A stretch of DNA of 64,000 nt from positions 868,001-932,000 of the forward strand of contig NZ_VFMK01000001.1 of the NCBI RefSeq assembly GCF_006715025.1, in the 5' to 3' direction. This stretch comes from Serratia fonticola. Lineage in GTDB: Bacteria > Pseudomonadota > Gammaproteobacteria > Enterobacterales > Enterobacteriaceae. The notes beneath the pieces were generated by a model. The model searched no databases. It had not been told where the DNA came from and saw only the letters and a list, made by a program, of their open reading frames with translations. The translations under genes were made by a program, and so were the position numbers. Position 1 is the first letter of the stretch. Each line of letters begins with the position of its first letter. Shown piece by piece: positions 62,135-64,000 of this stretch.

Positions 62135-62593
62135 ACAACTACGTTAAATCCCATGATAATGGCCACATTTTCCTGTATTGCACTACCCTTCGTGGTATCT
62201 GTATTTGACGCAATGTTTATTGTCATTGGTATACAGTTTTATACAGGCTAACTACCGGAATCCCCCGCTTTTCTGCGCATAAAGTGTCAAGTTCACCTTC
62301 ATACTTGACACTTTTCATGGTCGGACTTTACACATTGCTTTAAACCCGCATCAGCACTGGGCTAAACCGTTTTAATGGCCAGGATTTTCTTCGTTTGATG
62401 CTAAGAAATGTTAAGGATTTTCAGGCATGGATGGCAAAAGTGTAAAGCGGCCATGTACCGGAATGTACCGCTTTTCGTAAGTCATCATGAAAAAGTGTCA
62501 ACCCACCTAACGAAACCTCAGAATTTATAATTGGGTGAGCTGTGTCAACTGTGCGTAGTACAAGGCACTCTTAATCAGTTTTCTATTTTCGGG
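62135..62593. other. Repeat-rich intergenic region of the island
   Basis: No gene is supported. AAAGTGTCAAG at 62281-62291 is inverted as CTTGACACTTT at 62304-62314, forming an 11-bp stem. AAAGTGTCAA recurs at 62492-62501 and a near copy at 61020-61030. ATGTACCG is repeated directly at 62453 and 62463. The pattern could be regulator sites, an origin-like or attachment-like array, or a terminator. Confidence 0.5.
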
Positions 62594-63568
62594 TTATTTT
62601 GGCGTTAGGTTGACAGGAACGATTGATTCTCGCAAAAATCCCCCGTCATAATTGCAGTAACGTGGTTCTTTACGTGCATCATCTGATAATGCTATCTGAT
62701 TGCCGTGGAAACGTAAGTGTCCACTGTCTAGGAGGCGGTGAAAATCTACGGCAAGAGCAATGCCATTCTCAACACTGGGAGTCCCGCCACTTGCGTGGCT
62801 AATAATATGGCAAGCCTCTATGACAAGAGCGCTACCTGTGATAGCGCAGCGATATCCCCAATTTGCAAGTACATCTTGGCGGAAACGCCCCTGAGCTTTA
62901 CGTATTTTAACCTTTGACCATCCATCATTTTCATACTCCCGCATTTGCAAGGTCGGGGAATATATTGATTGAGTTTTGTTTGCGTGTCCTGTTCCGCTTC
63001 GTGTGAGTTCGAAAGCATGTTGTTCAATGCCTTTTTCTGATTTTGATGTGAAAGCTGAAGAGGTATGCCCATAAGTTTTAAAGGAATCCCATAAAACTTT
63101 ACTTGGAGTTTTGCCTTGTAGAGTACACCAAACCACAAATTCCTTGCGTTCATCATCCTCAATACTCAACAGCCACGTTTGCAGGGAGCTGATAGGAGAC
63201 TCAACCTCTGTATGGCTTTTAGTTTCCACATGGCTTTTAGGAAATTGAATATTTTTCCCGCGTCGGTATGGTGGGATTTTACGAGTACCGCTGAGAGATA
63301 TTAATCCGCCGGCATTAAGCCTTGCACTCGAAAGTTGAGGTGGAGGGCCATGCGGTTTACGATTATTTATCCGTCTAAGGCGATTGGCTTCAATTGCATG
63401 CCCACTAGCAACCCATGAACGTGTTCTAGCGATGATTTCCTGTGGCCCAATCCCTTGATTTATAAGGTTGGTGATATAAATTCGTATTTGCCTTCCATAA
63501 GGTTGATTTTTCCATAAATCTGGAGAAATTTCCTCAAGCTGCTTTAAGGTGGTTCTAGGTTTGATCAC
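62594..63568 (-). CDS. HNH endonuclease with uncharacterised N-terminal region
   Basis: 324 residues from a GTG at 63568 (GGGAG 7 bases upstream). C-terminal HNH_2-type domain: GRFRQDVLANWGYRCAITG, then ALVIEACHIISHASGGTPSVENGIALAVDFHRLLDSGHLRF (catalytic His in ACHI, Asn in ENGI, His in DFHRL). The N-terminal 190 residues include a SPDLWKNQPYGRQIRIYITNLINQG helical part and are not recognised. Similar HNH proteins act as restriction-like nucleases. Leftward, facing the DUF4238 gene. Forms the right side of the island. Confidence 0.75.
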   Translation of the reverse strand: MIKPRTTLKQLEEISPDLWKNQPYGRQIRIYITNLINQGIGPQEIIARTRSWVASGHAIEANRLRRINNRKPHGPPPQLSSARLNAGGLISLSGTRKIPPYRRGKNIQFPKSHVETKSHTEVESPISSLQTWLLSIEDDERKEFVVWCTLQGKTPSKVLWDSFKTYGHTSSAFTSKSEKGIEQHAFELTRSGTGHANKTQSIYSPTLQMREYENDGWSKVKIRKAQGRFRQDVLANWGYRCAITGSALVIEACHIISHASGGTPSVENGIALAVDFHRLLDSGHLRFHGNQIALSDDARKEPRYCNYDGGFLRESIVPVNLTPK

Positions 63569-63804
63569 GATTCACTCCCAAAAAGTATTCCCTCGGAATG
63601 CGTAAAACCTAATTTTAAAGCAGCTTATGACAACTAGCTGACAGTGAACAGTGAGTAGCTTCAGAAAATTTCCACTAAATGACATACCTCGAAAAAGGGG
63701 GCAACTTTGCAGCAAGTGGCAACCATCGGATGGAGAGTGGATGTTGCACATCTCGAGGCGATATCTTAATTATTTTTGTATGAATTTTAGCTACAGAAAT
63801 GACC

Positions 63805-63828
63805 GTGTATCACGTGGTGTATCACGTG
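63805..63828. repeat. Perfect tandem 12-bp repeat beside fis
   Basis: GTGTATCACGTG occurs twice without a gap, directly before the fis terminator. It contains the 6-bp palindrome CACGTG. It may be the right border of the accessory island. Confidence 0.55.
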
Positions 63829-63833
63829 AAAAG

Positions 63834-63872
63834 AAAAAGGCGCTTACCAAATGAGGTAAAAGCGCCTTTTTT
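63834..63872. terminator. Terminator of fis
   Basis: AAAAAGGCGCTT...ACC and GGT...AAGCGCCTTTTT form a long stem with A- and T-runs at the two ends; works for leftward fis transcription, possibly both ways. Confidence 0.85.
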
Positions 63873-63893
63873 CAATACGTTAACTGATTAGTA

Positions 63894-64000
63894 TCAGTTC
63901 ATGCCGTATTTTTTCAATTTCTTACGCAGTGTACCGCGGTTGATGCCCATCATCAGGGCTGCACGGGTCTGGTTGCCACGGGTGTATTGCATCACCATGT
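63894..64000 (-). CDS. fis: DNA-binding protein Fis, C-terminal part (cut by window edge)
   Basis: The last 34 residues are visible: [20 protein letters not shown] followed by [14 protein letters not shown] and a TGA. This is the C-terminal helix-turn-helix of the nucleoid protein Fis, identical to E. coli as recalled. The N-terminal part and dusB would lie beyond the right edge. Confidence 0.97.

Noticed and set aside
62135..62593. CRISPR-like array in the repeat-rich gap
   Set aside because: The repeats are only 8-11 bases, in mixed orientation and without regular spacers.
63651..63854. 67-residue + strand frame between HNH and fis
   Set aside because: No domain; includes the tandem 12-bp repeat and the fis terminator arm, so probably chance.

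Overview
The window looks like the chromosome of a gammaproteobacterium of order Enterobacterales, most likely Serratia or a close Yersiniaceae relative. The basis is conserved gene order (psiE, the malGFE/malK-lamB-malM divergon, ubiCA, plsB, dgkA, lexA-dinF, yjbJ, zur, dusA, pspG, qor, dnaB, alr, tyrB, yjbQR, uvrA, ssb, ghxP, yjcE) and protein sequences close to but distinct from Escherichia coli. Genus is inferred by recall, not by a search.

Layout. 1-2.5 kb: the 3' end of an IS1182-type transposase cut by the window edge, an orphan Wzi outer-membrane protein and PsiE. 2.7-11.3 kb: the maltose/maltodextrin regulon as a divergon, malE-malF-malG leftward and a shrunken, probably inactive GH13 glucosidase-like gene plus malK-lamB-malM rightward, with MalT and CRP sites between. 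11.3-14.9 kb: a leftward operon of MHS-type transporter, LacI-type regulator and nucleoside hydrolase behind a perfect 20-bp palindrome. 15-38 kb: core housekeeping genes (ubiquinone, phospholipid, SOS response, zinc regulation, tRNA modification, replication, alanine racemase, repair). Inside it sits an aromatic amino acid group: a periplasmic cyclohexadienyl-dehydratase-like protein, an Lrp-type regulator and TyrB.

38-56 kb: a mosaic of accessory and core genes. It has an SDR enzyme, a DUF1471 peptide, an AT-rich LysR / fumarate-releasing-lyase / DcuC-type transporter cluster, a lipocalin-like/GST pair, a VOC protein, guanine/hypoxanthine permease, CPA1 antiporter, SulP transporter, a CidR-CidA-CidB-like set, a CTP-synthase-tail relative, and two lipid A modification genes (lpxP-like and lpxO).

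56.2-63.9 kb, between lpxO and the 3' end of fis: an accessory island. Its left part is prophage/satellite debris (an Icd/Ash-like gene, an unknown gene, the last part of a tail tape measure protein, a small DinI/Tum-like protein, a Nu1-like HTH protein). Its right part is AT-rich and reads as a compact defence cargo: ApeA (HEPN), an AbiV-like HEPN protein, a DUF4238 protein and an HNH nuclease with an uncharacterised N-terminus. No integrase, tRNA or CRISPR array was seen. The most novel material is this island, the GH13 relic translationally coupled to malK, and the PheC-Lrp-TyrB grouping.
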